This document shows positions 6,993-16,253 of a stretch of DNA of 34,080 bases, piece after piece. Every line of letters begins with the position of its first letter. The first letter of the stretch is position 1. Position numbers and translations under genes: made by a program. The notes below the pieces were generated by a model that had not been told where the DNA came from, ran no database searches, and worked only from the letters and a program-made list of their open reading frames with translations. The stretch is from a virus: positions 1-34,080 of IMG/VR virus record IMGVR_UViG_3300035698_008467. One strand, 5' to 3'.

Positions 6993-7742
6993 TTATATGA
7001 TTTTTAATACTATTAGAATTTTTCTTACCTCCTTCACTAAGTCTAGTAAAGTGCCAGTGTTATTGATAGTAAAATCAAATGAAGCATTATCTAAAGCAGT
7101 CTCAGATTCATGCTGATATGCAGCTTCTAAATGATGGCTAGACTTAACAGGTCTCTCAACTCTAATACTCACACCATCACGATCTTTAACAGCTGCAAGT
7201 TCATTAGGAAACCTTACATCTGAAATAACCCAGTTAGGAAATTTATATCGTGATTTTAGTTCCCCTTCTTTAGAGTCCTTATAATAACCGTCAAACTTCT
7301 TTTTGTATTTACTCATCAAAGCATTAACCCAAACATTTGGGTGGAGGATTTCCCTACCACACTCTGTTCCTACTAATTGAAGTAATCTTCTGGGAGTAGG
7401 TATATAAATAGGAAACTTACCAGTGAATTTATCCTCATTTCCTAGATAAGATATTTTATTATGATTTACGGTTGTGGCAAAATACCACCAATCTTCTTTA
7501 AGTTCCTTGTTCTTAAAGTCTAGATCTTCTAATTGTTCTCTAGAACATCCAATAAGAATGCAAATTACCTGCTTTAAAGCTTCTCCGTACTTCTCATTAG
7601 TGAATTTTGGATTTAATAACTCTCTACCTAAAAAAGATAAAACAGCCTCATCAGAAAAATTAGGAGACTGCGTTATAATTTGTATTATTTTTGTTGTAGC
7701 ATCTTTACCAGATGCTATTTTTCCTGAAATTCCTATTAACAT
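6993..7742 (-). CDS. Deoxynucleoside monophosphate kinase
   Basis: The 249-residue protein begins with a P-loop, GKIASGKD at residues 7-14. It contains the phage dNMP-kinase signatures LQLVGTECGRE, HPNVWVNAL and a SDVRFPNE block, followed by VRVERP-like residues and HESE. T4 gp1-type enzymes phosphorylate dNMPs to dNDPs, feeding phage DNA synthesis. Length agrees with the family (about 240). The start ATG is 3 bases after the stop of the methyltransferase relic, so the kinase remains in the operon although its neighbour is broken. Confidence 0.88.
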   Translation of the reverse strand: MLIGISGKIASGKDATTKIIQIITQSPNFSDEAVLSFLGRELLNPKFTNEKYGEALKQVICILIGCSREQLEDLDFKNKELKEDWWYFATTVNHNKISYLGNEDKFTGKFPIYIPTPRRLLQLVGTECGREILHPNVWVNALMSKYKKKFDGYYKDSKEGELKSRYKFPNWVISDVRFPNELAAVKDRDGVSIRVERPVKSSHHLEAAYQHESETALDNASFDFTINNTGTLLDLVKEVRKILIVLKII

Positions 7743-7745
7743 AGT

Positions 7746-7952
7746 TTAATAATTTAATGATTCAAATGTTTTAAATTCTGTTTTACCCGTGTAACAATTC
7801 CCAGAACCTGCACAAGGTTCTAAAATTGTTGTGCAGGAATCAGGAATTAAATCAACCATATATCTAGCTACATTTTCAGGAGTTTGATTTTATACCTGAC
7901 CAACAATTGACATATATTCTATGATAGTAAGGCACTCTGCCCATTTCTACAT
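7746..7952 (-). pseudogene. Relic of an N6-adenine DNA methyltransferase
   Basis: On the - strand an open stretch reads QTPENVARYMVDLIPD and then ILEPCAGSGN, the AdoMet-binding motif I of N6-adenine methyltransferases, and stops after only 16 more residues (CYTGKTEFKTFESLNY). There is no catalytic (N/D)PPY motif. A TAA at 7890-7892 precedes QTPEN in the same phase, after MSIVGQV (ATG 7911-7913). Further upstream is an ATG immediately followed by TAG (7950-7952, 7947-7949). The likely history is an internal deletion joining motif I to the natural C-terminus, plus nonsense changes. It cannot be active as it stands. Confidence 0.75.
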
Positions 7953-7972
7953 CCATAGGTAGTTCCAGAAAT

Positions 7973-8347
7973 CTACCCCTTGTCTGCTCTGTTTGTAGCT
8001 TGTTCATCAGTGTATTTTCCTAATTTATATCTAGCTTTATCTCCAGTTAAAAGCTTTTCCATATTTGCTTTTAACGTTTCTTTTCTAGTGATACCCATAT
8101 TTTTACGAATACCTTGCATATAAAATTCTAAATCCCCTAATTCTTCTACAACATTTTTTCTATCTGCTTCTTTATTGTAGATAGCATGGTTTTTAACTGC
8201 ATCAATTAGTTCTCCAGCTTCTCCAACTACACCAATTCCCATGTGAATTAAATCACATTTCTTAGGATCTAATGTTTTTAAAATATCTTTACCTTCTTTA
8301 GATAAAGCTGCTACCATATCATTGTAATCACTCTGTAATTTTTTCAT
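7973..8347 (-). CDS. MazG-like nucleotide pyrophosphohydrolase
   Basis: The 124-residue protein has the all-alpha NTP pyrophosphatase pattern: VVGEAGELIDAVK gives ExxE (Glu43, Glu46), and VVEELGDLEFYM gives ExxD (Glu69, Asp72), separated by about 20 residues. These residues bind magnesium. MazG-type phage proteins hydrolyse (d)NTPs to monophosphates and may alter host (p)ppGpp or nucleotide pools. The monophosphates would be substrates of the nearby dNMP kinase. It overlaps the upstream small gene by 4 bases and ends with TAG. Confidence 0.82.
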   Translation of the reverse strand: MKKLQSDYNDMVAALSKEGKDILKTLDPKKCDLIHMGIGVVGEAGELIDAVKNHAIYNKEADRKNVVEELGDLEFYMQGIRKNMGITRKETLKANMEKLLTGDKARYKLGKYTDEQATNRADKG

Positions 8348-8532
8348 AATTGAATTATTTTACTAATTTTTGAAGGATTGCTTCCCTCCGTTAATACTAT
8401 TTGTTCCCCCTTAAATCTAGATTGATTTATCCAAAATGTCTCTGCCTCTTCTAAGGATTTGAAACTATGTCCTCCCCTAATCATAGGTTTAGACATAGTT
8501 GCATATCCTGAATATATGTAAGCTTTAATCAT
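8344..8532 (-). CDS. Small hypothetical protein, 62 aa
   Basis: A short, mildly basic protein (MIKAYIYSGYATMSKPMIRGG, later EEAETFWINQSRF) with no recognised motif. It overlaps the ligase stop by one base at its start and the MazG start by 4 bases at its end, so it is translated as part of the same message. No membrane segment is visible. Confidence 0.65.
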   Translation of the reverse strand: MIKAYIYSGYATMSKPMIRGGHSFKSLEEAETFWINQSRFKGEQIVLTEGSNPSKISKIIQL

Positions 8533-9587
8533 TATTTATCATCTCTGAATCTCCCAGAAAAGTGAGCATGTCTAGGACATCCACCTTCTTTAACTGGAGC
8601 CATACCAGTGAAAGTAATCCATCTTCCAATGTATTCAGATTTATTTTCTAAAAGACCTCTCTTAGCTGCGTGATCGTAACCTTTTAAGGAAACGATTAAC
8701 TCATTACCGTCTTCCATCCAAACTTTAAATCCTTTAGCCATTCCTGAAGGAATTCTATCCTCCTGAAGCTTAGAGGTCACACTTCTACCCAATTCATTAG
8801 TAGTTTTAGGTGCTCCTTCTCTAGCTTCAGTTGCTTCCTCCACATTCATAATCTTACCATCAAATTCAATATTATCTTCTTTGATTTTGTAAGCCATTGC
8901 TGATTTCAAAGTATGTCTTCCTCTTTTGTATGGAGAGTTCTTGTGTATTAGAACTAATCCTTCAGAACCTTGCATTTTAGCTTGGTCATACAAATGGTAC
9001 ATCATATCTAAATTATCAAATTGGTGTTGCTTTAACAAAGTTAAAATCTTACACTCTGCAGCTTCAACAATCTCTTCTAGCATATAAGTTCTTTCAGCCT
9101 TAGTAAGATTATCTTGCAAGTAATAATCGAATGCATAGAACTTTAAACATGGTTGCCAAGTAGTTAACCATACAACTGTTCTACCTGGGTATGGCCATCC
9201 TTTTGCAGGATCTCCATTGGTTTTACCCCAAAGTTTAGCATACTTTTCTTTACTTTTTTGTGATTCTACATCTTCAGTTTTAAAGAAGTGCATAATTTCA
9301 CTAAAAGTCATGTTTGGAGAAAAGAATTCAGCTTCTATAATTCCTCCATATTTACCATTAGAGTCTTGCAACTCTTCATGCATTTTCTGAATGTGTACAT
9401 TCTTAATAACCTTCAAACTTCTTCCCATAACAGGTGTTTCGTACTGAAGTTCTACTCTTGCTCCATCTTCTTTAATAGAACAGTAGTAATCTTGAATGGT
9501 ATCTTTAAGTAAGAATTCCCAATCCATTTCTTCTCCTACAGGATTATTTGGTAATAACTGAGGTTTAAAATTTTGTATTTTATTCAT
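8532..9587 (-). CDS. ATP-dependent DNA ligase
   Basis: The 351-residue protein has the nucleotidyltransferase motifs in order: motif I KEDGAR at residues 39-44, whose Lys is adenylylated; motif III around GGIIEAEF (about 81-88); motif IV SEGLVLIHK (about 208-216); and motif V AYKIKE near 230. A C-terminal OB-fold follows, ending with TFTGMAPVKEGGCPRHAHF. It seals nicks on the lagging strand and after recombination. Length fits small phage ligases. It is in the same transcript as the flap nuclease, which would create the nicks it joins. Confidence 0.93.
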   Translation of the reverse strand: MNKIQNFKPQLLPNNPVGEEMDWEFLLKDTIQDYYCSIKEDGARVELQYETPVMGRSLKVIKNVHIQKMHEELQDSNGKYGGIIEAEFFSPNMTFSEIMHFFKTEDVESQKSKEKYAKLWGKTNGDPAKGWPYPGRTVVWLTTWQPCLKFYAFDYYLQDNLTKAERTYMLEEIVEAAECKILTLLKQHQFDNLDMMYHLYDQAKMQGSEGLVLIHKNSPYKRGRHTLKSAMAYKIKEDNIEFDGKIMNVEEATEAREGAPKTTNELGRSVTSKLQEDRIPSGMAKGFKVWMEDGNELIVSLKGYDHAAKRGLLENKSEYIGRWITFTGMAPVKEGGCPRHAHFSGRFRDDK

Positions 9588-9845
9588 TGATAGTTTTGTA
9601 TCTGTGGATTTCTCCTTGTTCTTTCAACTCATGATTCTCATAAGTTGTTATTAGTTTTAGTAAAAGAGTGATGTACTTGTCAGGGTGCAGCTTGAAAACC
9701 TTACCTCATCCATTTTATAGATGTAAGAACCCTCTTCAGTTTCAAATAGCTGCCTAGTTTCACTCATAAAATGACAATGCGCAACTTTATTGTTGAGCAT
9801 TATCACTTCAGAAGTTTTAACTGGGTCAGCAGTTAATAAATTCAT
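9580..9845 (-). pseudogene. Small gene split by a one-base frameshift
   Basis: The ATG at 9845 opens a frame that stops at 9657 after 62 residues, the last 15 looking out of frame (VRFSSCTLTSTSLFY). The -1 frame over the same bases is protein-like from GKVFKLHPDKYITLLL to YKTINE and ends at 9580, overlapping the ligase start by 8 bases like other junctions here. The switch point is within 9699-9706 (GAGGTAAGG on the - strand). Joined, the product would be about 88 residues of unknown function. One missing base explains it; no classical slippery heptamer is in register, so programmed shifting is less likely. Confidence 0.6.
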
Positions 9846-9846
9846 A

Positions 9847-10353
9847 CTATTGATTTTCTATAAACCAAGATTCTTCAGGACTGTCAATTAATTCAGCAGA
9901 TTCAGGTAGTGTATCTACACCTAGAACATTCAACATAAAATATCTAAGTACTTTAGTCTTATCCAAAGCTTGAAGTATTGGTGAACTAACTTTAAAATCC
10001 CCTACAGTTCTATTGTAATGTAATCCAGACCCATTGTATATTAATTTCTTTGTTGGTCTGCTCATTTTAGAATACATACCCAACAAGAAACATCTAACAT
10101 CTGATTTATAATTATCAGAAATATTATAAACAACGTATAATTTATTCTTAATAATTACATCAGTTAAGTAGCAATCAACTTTTGTGTATCCAGTAGAACT
10201 CATTTTCTTTTTAAGTTCTACATAAACTTTTGAACCTTTCTTATCCACATAAGAATTCACAAAAAGTCTACCAAATACTATCTTATTAATTCCTGCTAGA
10301 GGAAGTAAGTAGTAAGTGACTAAATTTTCATCGTCTTTTAAAATAAGAGGCAT
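9847..10353 (-). CDS. Hypothetical protein, 168 aa
   Basis: The product is rich in beta-prone sequence (YLLPLAGINKIVFGRLFVN, VYVELKKKM) and has a conserved-looking LIYNGSGLHYNRT segment. It is not assigned to a family. The gene is one base from the flap-nuclease stop and one base from the next gene, so it is in the replication operon. Its lack of membrane segments suggests a soluble DNA-metabolism accessory protein, which is inference from context only. Confidence 0.7.
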   Translation of the reverse strand: MPLILKDDENLVTYYLLPLAGINKIVFGRLFVNSYVDKKGSKVYVELKKKMSSTGYTKVDCYLTDVIIKNKLYVVYNISDNYKSDVRCFLLGMYSKMSRPTKKLIYNGSGLHYNRTVGDFKVSSPILQALDKTKVLRYFMLNVLGVDTLPESAELIDSPEESWFIENQ

Positions 10354-10354
10354 A

Positions 10355-11215
10355 CTACTTAGTAAATAATTCTATGGTTGCTTTCTTTGTAAATAAAGAT
10401 TTAGTTGAATTCTGGTACTCTGTAGTCATACTAGCAGCAATTGATTTGATACGTTCTACTTCCTCAAGAGCTTTAACACCTGCATACTTATCTGCAGTAG
10501 TTCCATCAAGAAGTCTAACCATATTAAAAGTAAGAATTGCTCTCTCCATAGCATTAGAATACTTTTTAGTGTACTCTTCTTTTACTATATTCAAGTAATC
10601 AGTTCTCTCACCTATAGCAACATCAGCTGTTTTATAAGCCATACCTTCAATTCCACATAAAGCATTAGGCATATCTGTAGGATCTCCAGTAAGAACTTGA
10701 CTCCAGAAAAATCTTTCTGCATCTGATTCATTCTGGTTTAACCATCTTGATGTACAAACTGCTTCTCCTTTTTTAAAAGGGTTATAGTGAATGGTAGGAA
10801 CTTGAATCATATCTTTATCTGAAGATATAATTACTGTTTTATCATAACCAATATGTTTAGAAATAATACTACAAGCATCATCAGATTCTAAAGTATTTAA
10901 ACCAATAGCTCCAAGTTGTTTAAAAGTATCTAAAATTGCAGGTTTCCAACACTTAATTGCATCTGATTTAACTCTATGCCCTTTGTATTCAGGAAGTATT
11001 AAGTTTCTGTAGTTCTTATGTTTATCTTTTTGATAGAACATAATTGAGTATTTACAAACACTATTCTTTTTAATAGTATTAATGAATCTTTCTACATGAT
11101 TTCTCACTAAAGATTCATTTGATCTGTTCCCAGATTTGAACTGGACGTTAGCTACAACGTGTAGCATAGCGTCCAAATCCAATAATCCAGTTTTATCAGA
11201 ATTAAAAGTAAACAC
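10355..11215 (-). CDS. 5'-3' exonuclease / flap endonuclease
   Basis: The 286-residue protein has the metal-binding acidic residues of the FEN family: DLD at 13-15, ESDDA with Glu110, Asp112 and Asp113, SSDKD with Asp133 and Asp135, and TGDPTDMPNALCGIEG, the helix-hairpin-helix region with Asp178 and Asp181. LILPEYKGHR matches the DNA-bridging segment after the first lobe. Such nucleases remove RNA primers and 5' flaps. Its polymerase is encoded separately at 23895-26162 without an N-terminal 5' nuclease domain, so this gene supplies that activity. Confidence 0.88.
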   Translation of the reverse strand: MFTFNSDKTGLLDLDAMLHVVANVQFKSGNRSNESLVRNHVERFINTIKKNSVCKYSIMFYQKDKHKNYRNLILPEYKGHRVKSDAIKCWKPAILDTFKQLGAIGLNTLESDDACSIISKHIGYDKTVIISSDKDMIQVPTIHYNPFKKGEAVCTSRWLNQNESDAERFFWSQVLTGDPTDMPNALCGIEGMAYKTADVAIGERTDYLNIVKEEYTKKYSNAMERAILTFNMVRLLDGTTADKYAGVKALEEVERIKSIAASMTTEYQNSTKSLFTKKATIELFTK

Positions 11216-11217
11216 TA

Positions 11218-12393
11218 TTACTCAGAGATTTTTTCTTCTCCTGTGTATTTAGCTTGTTCTTCTGCAATGTTGATACCATTTTTAGTAGCTGCTTCTAACA
11301 TTTCTACTAATCTCTCTTCAGAAATTTTACCATAATTTGAAGAATGATATTTACCTTTAAGAGCAACATTGTCATTCCAAATATTATTAACAAATAAAGC
11401 ATCAACTCTAATTGCATGTCCACTACTTTGGAAAGATAAAATATCAGACGGGTTAACTAAACAAGTTAATACATCAGTTCCACTAGATTTGTAGTTATGT
11501 ACATATCTTAAACCACCAATATATAAACCACCACCACCAAATGTATTAGCTAAATTTCTTCGAGCTTTCTCTGGTAAATGTTGCATTTGACCTACTTTGT
11601 ACTGGTAACCTAATACATTGTTTGAAAAGAATCTATCCCCATCCTTACAAATAGAAGGAGTGAACACATAATCTTCTTTGAACTCAGGATCTTTAAATCC
11701 ACCTTTCTTAGTCATTCTACCTGTAACAGAATCAATTTCTGGAGCAAGTTTTTGAAGAATATCTCTCTTAACTTTAACAAATTCTCCAGTTTCTCCTGCT
11801 TCTGGGTCCCATTCCATTACAAATTCTGAAGTAACTCTAGTAGCAACTTTATAAGTAGCTAAAAACCCTTCTTGAGTAATTGCAATATCTGTATAAGTAG
11901 ACATAGTTTTTGCAATATCTGCATCAATATCATCCTCCTCGATTAATTTGTTCATAGCTTCAACATCTGTGTAGTCTGTTGAAAGATACTCACTGAAGAA
12001 GTTTGCCATACTTTTAGAGTATCTAACATTATCCAATAATCTTAACCAAGCTTTTAAAACAGGAGTAAAATCGATACCTTTATCGTAGCTATCTTCAATA
12101 AATTTAACCAATACTGCAGGAATTGCAATTTTTGATCTTACACCCTCAAACTTCAAAAAGTATTCTCCCGTAGTAGGTCTGAATATTAAATACTCATTAC
12201 TACCAGCAACTTCTCCAGAACGTACTTCTTGAATGTACTCAAGTACTTCTTCCGTAGTTACGTCCTCTTCATTTTCAAATCTTTGTCTGAACTCCTCCAT
12301 TCTAGACACTGTTTCATCACTTTTAGGCAAATTAAATGGTGTACCATTAATCTGACCTGTAATTAAATTCTCTACTTTTCTAAATACTAACAT
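11218..12393 (-). CDS. rIIB: rIIB-like protein
   Basis: The 391-residue protein matches the phage rIIB pattern: an N-terminal region followed by KAWLRLLDN, then an ITQEGFLATYKV segment. The C-terminal domain has FGGGGLYIGGLRYVHNY and CLVNPSDILSF. In T4, rIIA and rIIB act together and are linked to rapid lysis and to exclusion by the lambda Rex system; their molecular action is not settled. The start overlaps the rIIA stop by 14 bases, the classical pairing. It is placed among replication genes here, as in several crAss-like genomes. Confidence 0.8.
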   Translation of the reverse strand: MLVFRKVENLITGQINGTPFNLPKSDETVSRMEEFRQRFENEEDVTTEEVLEYIQEVRSGEVAGSNEYLIFRPTTGEYFLKFEGVRSKIAIPAVLVKFIEDSYDKGIDFTPVLKAWLRLLDNVRYSKSMANFFSEYLSTDYTDVEAMNKLIEEDDIDADIAKTMSTYTDIAITQEGFLATYKVATRVTSEFVMEWDPEAGETGEFVKVKRDILQKLAPEIDSVTGRMTKKGGFKDPEFKEDYVFTPSICKDGDRFFSNNVLGYQYKVGQMQHLPEKARRNLANTFGGGGLYIGGLRYVHNYKSSGTDVLTCLVNPSDILSFQSSGHAIRVDALFVNNIWNDNVALKGKYHSSNYGKISEERLVEMLEAATKNGINIAEEQAKYTGEEKISE

Positions 12394-14938
12394 CTTGACT
12401 GTTTTTATAATTAATTAATTCATTTAATTGTTCAATTGCACTAATACCTGGGTTAGACATAGAACCTATTAAAGGTCTACAAACACTTACCCTCTTTAAT
12501 TCACTTTTAAGTGAATTTATAAACTCCTCGTCATAAGAATTTAAAGTGTAAACTTTATCAGATCCAAAGAACTCTTGAGATTTATGAACTATAATTTCAT
12601 CATCTCCTGAAGCTAAAATCTTTTGAAATTCAGATAGTCTGGTCATAAAATCCATCACTGTGGTTACAGCTTCTGTATTAATCTTATGAGTTCCCGTAAG
12701 AACTTTAGCTAAAGATGTCGCTTTGTTCAATTTAAAAGCTTCATGTAAATCTGCTACTTTACCTGCATCTACTTTTAATAAATCAGTAGTAAAATGCGGA
12801 TCTAGTAATAAATAATTATGCTCCGATTGAAGTTGATTATATTCCTTCAAAGTAGCCATGTCCCTTAATAGTTTACCTATCATAAGTTCATTTGTTTTTT
12901 CGTTAAATTTTCTAAAATATTCCGTTATAAATGTACCATAAGGTAAATAATGCTTCAAAGACTCTTCAGATACAAATATAATCCTAGTTGAATGATTTCT
13001 AAGCATATATTTACCAGTAACTAGAAGTTTTCCTAAATCTAAAAACTTGTTTGTACAAAGAACTATGTCATCATCTCCAAAATCTTTAGAAATTCTAGCT
13101 ATAGATATTTCCGTAGTCTGTCTGGTAAAATCAAATTCTCTATCACTTCTCCAGTTAAAGTTTAATGAAATATCATACTCTCTATAGATTACAAGTTTAT
13201 TAAGTCTTCTGTATTTAGCCTTACTCTGCTTATCAGCCACTATAACTTGAGCTTTTTCAGTAACTTCTTCTTCAATCTCTTCCCAATTCTCTGTGTCAAG
13301 ATTAAAACTGCAGTACTTCTTAACTACTTCCAACATGTACTTAAAAATAGAGTGAGTTGGAACTTCTCCACCTCTGAAAAATGTTGCAGAAGATCTTTCC
13401 TTACCTGTAGCATTAGGTCTTATGTAAACAAAAGACTCATACTCTGGAAACCTAGTGTTTAATATATATTCTGCTCTTTTAGGTCCCAAAGATGAAGATT
13501 CACTAAATACAATAGGCAAATTAGCTATATCTGAGAAATCTTTAGCGTAGGAACTGGCTATTGATAATTTATCATCTGAGTTCTTAACTTTAACTACTTT
13601 AATTGAGAATTTATAAAATAATTCTTTGAATAAACTCTCTCCTAGGTAATCTGTAATCTCTCTATTTTCACTAGTTCCTCCAAAATACTCGATAGGAACA
13701 GTAAACTCATACTTTGGTATAATACTATGAATATCTAAGAACTTAGAGAATACCAAAGAAGCTGTATCTGATGATGATTTTCTCATCACACTATACTTAT
13801 TGTTGAAATCAAATACATTCTCCAACTCTGGAACTTCTAAAGCTTCAGTAATGTAATTAGAGGCTTCAACTTCTGCATTAGAAATCAGCTTTTTTATAGT
13901 AGCTTTAGTCTTATCAGTCCACTTTAAACTTTCCCTAGCTTGAGTAATATCTAAATCAGTTGCAGTACCTTTCAAGGCAATTCTACCCTCTCTAGACTGA
14001 AGCTCTAGCTCTGGCCAAGAGATTAAACCATACGAAATTCCATCCACCAAAATGTGAGGTGCAGAATACGTAGAAGTCTGAGGAATTATTATAAACTCAG
14101 ACTCATAATGAGGAGTAATGTTTAAAACCTTACTCATCGTCTTAGAGCCTAATAAATCAAACTGCGTAAGATGAACAGTGTCTTTAAAATACTGAAATTG
14201 CTCAGTTACAGATGTAAGAAAAGTCTCCTTATTATGCTTTTTAACTTCTAAATCAATTGTAACAGAGTTATCTTCAGTAGTAGGCTGCCAATAAATAGTT
14301 TTAGTCCCTGTAGAACCATTTGCAAAAGTTACATTCCAAACCTCATTAATAGAATTTGGACAATCTGGAGTTATTGGATCATAATCCGACTCATAAATCA
14401 TAAATGAAGTCTTGTACCCATTATACACAGTATGCATAGTGAAATACTTAACTCCTGTAGCAAGTCCTGACTTAGAACCACTACCAAATTTACCCATAAC
14501 ATCTTTCATGTTACGTTTAGAACTATATCCAATCTTAAAGTAACCTTTAAGTCTACTTCCACCTAGTCCAACACCACAATCTTTAATTGATATTAAATCC
14601 CTACCTATAAGTTCTTTATAGGTTACATAAACTAATGAATCCTCAGACAAATACTCCTTTTTATAGTAGTCTTTATCAAAGCCTGAATCCTTCAATAGTT
14701 TTCCATCATTCTTCTGTCTATAATATTTAGCAGGATCTTCCCCATTCAATATTTTAGCAGCTATTTTTCTTTCAGTAATGGCATCTATACCATTACTAAT
14801 TGTTTCTCTAACGAAACTTCGTATAGGGAAGGAATAAATATCCTCCTGTACGGCTTTAAACAAAAGTTCATAAGCTCCTTCATCGACTTCTTTCTTAATC
14901 CCAGTTTGTTCATCATCTGATATTTCTAATACTGCCAT
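12380..14938 (-). CDS. rIIA: rIIA-like GHKL ATPase
   Basis: This 852-residue protein has a GHKL ATPase domain at its N-terminus. The N-box is ETISNGIDA with Glu45, Asn49 and Asp52. The G1 box is DCGVGLG with Asp120, and the G2 region is KFGSGSKSGLA at about 150-160. The long remainder has no recognised domain and is partly charged. GHKL proteins include gyrase B, MutL and Hsp90, and rIIA of T-even phages belongs there. It overlaps rIIB by 14 bases and its ATG shares a base with the upstream stop, so all three genes are probably coupled. Confidence 0.82.
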   Translation of the reverse strand: MAVLEISDDEQTGIKKEVDEGAYELLFKAVQEDIYSFPIRSFVRETISNGIDAITERKIAAKILNGEDPAKYYRQKNDGKLLKDSGFDKDYYKKEYLSEDSLVYVTYKELIGRDLISIKDCGVGLGGSRLKGYFKIGYSSKRNMKDVMGKFGSGSKSGLATGVKYFTMHTVYNGYKTSFMIYESDYDPITPDCPNSINEVWNVTFANGSTGTKTIYWQPTTEDNSVTIDLEVKKHNKETFLTSVTEQFQYFKDTVHLTQFDLLGSKTMSKVLNITPHYESEFIIIPQTSTYSAPHILVDGISYGLISWPELELQSREGRIALKGTATDLDITQARESLKWTDKTKATIKKLISNAEVEASNYITEALEVPELENVFDFNNKYSVMRKSSSDTASLVFSKFLDIHSIIPKYEFTVPIEYFGGTSENREITDYLGESLFKELFYKFSIKVVKVKNSDDKLSIASSYAKDFSDIANLPIVFSESSSLGPKRAEYILNTRFPEYESFVYIRPNATGKERSSATFFRGGEVPTHSIFKYMLEVVKKYCSFNLDTENWEEIEEEVTEKAQVIVADKQSKAKYRRLNKLVIYREYDISLNFNWRSDREFDFTRQTTEISIARISKDFGDDDIVLCTNKFLDLGKLLVTGKYMLRNHSTRIIFVSEESLKHYLPYGTFITEYFRKFNEKTNELMIGKLLRDMATLKEYNQLQSEHNYLLLDPHFTTDLLKVDAGKVADLHEAFKLNKATSLAKVLTGTHKINTEAVTTVMDFMTRLSEFQKILASGDDEIIVHKSQEFFGSDKVYTLNSYDEEFINSLKSELKRVSVCRPLIGSMSNPGISAIEQLNELINYKNSQDVSI

Positions 14939-15222
14939 TATTTTTTGTTTATATTTTCAAATACACTAATAACATAAGAATCATCAAATCCTATACAAGT
15001 GTCTATAAATTTTGGTGTACTGTTAGTTAATTTTCTAAGTGATCTTCCTGTAGGAATTATTTGAAATGTTCTTAATTCCTCTTTATTATCTTGATCCACT
15101 AATACCCACACAAAAAATGCATTTAATATAAGAGTTTTTTGAAAGGATACTTTTAATATTTCAGCTCCCTCAGGAAGATTCATTTCATCCTTTAATTGGT
15201 ACTTGCACACTGTTTTATTCAT
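14938..15222 (-). CDS. Small conserved phage protein (DUF7352-like)
   Basis: The 94-residue product contains LPEGAEILKVSFQ, FVWVLVDQD and TFQIIPTGRSL. This order and spacing resemble a small phage/bacterial family of unknown function in which a WALVDP motif and a GTGHP-like motif are conserved (DUF7352, from memory). It overlaps the primase stop by 4 bases and shares one base with the rIIA start. No enzymatic residues stand out. Confidence 0.6.
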   Translation of the reverse strand: MNKTVCKYQLKDEMNLPEGAEILKVSFQKTLILNAFFVWVLVDQDNKEELRTFQIIPTGRSLRKLTNSTPKFIDTCIGFDDSYVISVFENINKK

Positions 15223-16253
15223 TGTATTAAATTTTTTAGTATTAAATTTTTTAAATATTCTAAAGCTACTTCTTTTTGACCTAGCTTTTTAGCATGTGAG
15301 AATAGATCTGTAGGGTCCGAGACTTCAATGTAGTCATCAAACTCTATAGGAACTAACCAAGGGTAGTCCTCCAGATACTTACTTTGAGCCTTCTTTCCAG
15401 TGTCGTCATTGTCTAACCATATAAATACAGTTTTATACTTCTTTCTTAGAATTTCTTCCATGAAATAGACTGGTACTTGAGTAGTTTCAGATTTACCTGC
15501 AACAGATTCCCATCCAAAATGCTCATCAAGGAACATACACTCCTTAGATGATTTAGTAATAATACAGAAATCAGTGGTAAATGATAGCTGTAATGCTCCT
15601 TCAACATAGTTGTCAGGAAAATTATTTCTAAACTTGAATTTTTTATCTGCGAAAGGTTGGTAAATTTTATAAGTTCCTAGTATTTCATAACTAATTGTAA
15701 GTATTTTAGGAACTATAGTAGATACTCCATCTTCATTTTTGTAGTGGATGACTCTTACACTTCTAGCATAAAACTTATCTAAAGTTTTATTTGAAATTTC
15801 TAGCCATTTCCAATACTCTTTGAATTCGGGAGTAGGGTTGAGATTCTTATTAATAGTAATTATTGTAGGATGTTTCTTTATAGGTTTAGACTTTACAATA
15901 TAAGGTGTAAAATCTCCTACGTCTTCTCCGTCTAGTCCTAGCTTTAAATCACTGTTAATTTGTAACAAAGCTTTTCTACTATCTAAGTTTAAATAGGCTT
16001 CAACAAAATCAAAAACATTCCCAAATATATTATTAGCAGAATCTTTGAACATGATAACATCATCAAAATATTTACTATAAAATAAGGAGAAACTTGGATC
16101 TTCGTCTCCGTCTCTCAAGGGAGAGCTGTACTTTGTTCTAAGCTCTAATTCTTCTCCTATGTAATAACTAAAAATTGAATAATCATCAATAACTGATAAA
16201 ATATTTTTCCTACTGAGTAGATTATCATCTACAAATTTTTGAAGTTCATCCAT
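15219..16253 (-). CDS. TOPRIM DNA primase
   Basis: The 344-residue protein has an N-terminal primase segment, YSSPLRDGDEDPSFSLF, related to the SPFRxDxxPSF motif after the zinc finger of DnaG-type primases; the zinc-finger cysteines themselves are absent. The TOPRIM half has FCIITKSSKECMFL, then the acidic WLDNDDTGKKA and DPTDLF, which bind metal. It makes RNA primers for lagging-strand synthesis with the DnaB-like helicase at 17891-19159. Its ATG lies only 6 bases from the T run of a terminator, so expression probably depends on readthrough. Confidence 0.82.
   Translation of the reverse strand: MDELQKFVDDNLLSRKNILSVIDDYSIFSYYIGEELELRTKYSSPLRDGDEDPSFSLFYSKYFDDVIMFKDSANNIFGNVFDFVEAYLNLDSRKALLQINSDLKLGLDGEDVGDFTPYIVKSKPIKKHPTIITINKNLNPTPEFKEYWKWLEISNKTLDKFYARSVRVIHYKNEDGVSTIVPKILTISYEILGTYKIYQPFADKKFKFRNNFPDNYVEGALQLSFTTDFCIITKSSKECMFLDEHFGWESVAGKSETTQVPVYFMEEILRKKYKTVFIWLDNDDTGKKAQSKYLEDYPWLVPIEFDDYIEVSDPTDLFSHAKKLGQKEVALEYLKNLILKNLIQ

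Noticed and set aside
7474-7749. + strand open frames opposite the kinase, ligase and helicase genes
   Set aside because: They are antisense shadows of well-supported - strand genes with poor composition and no start context.
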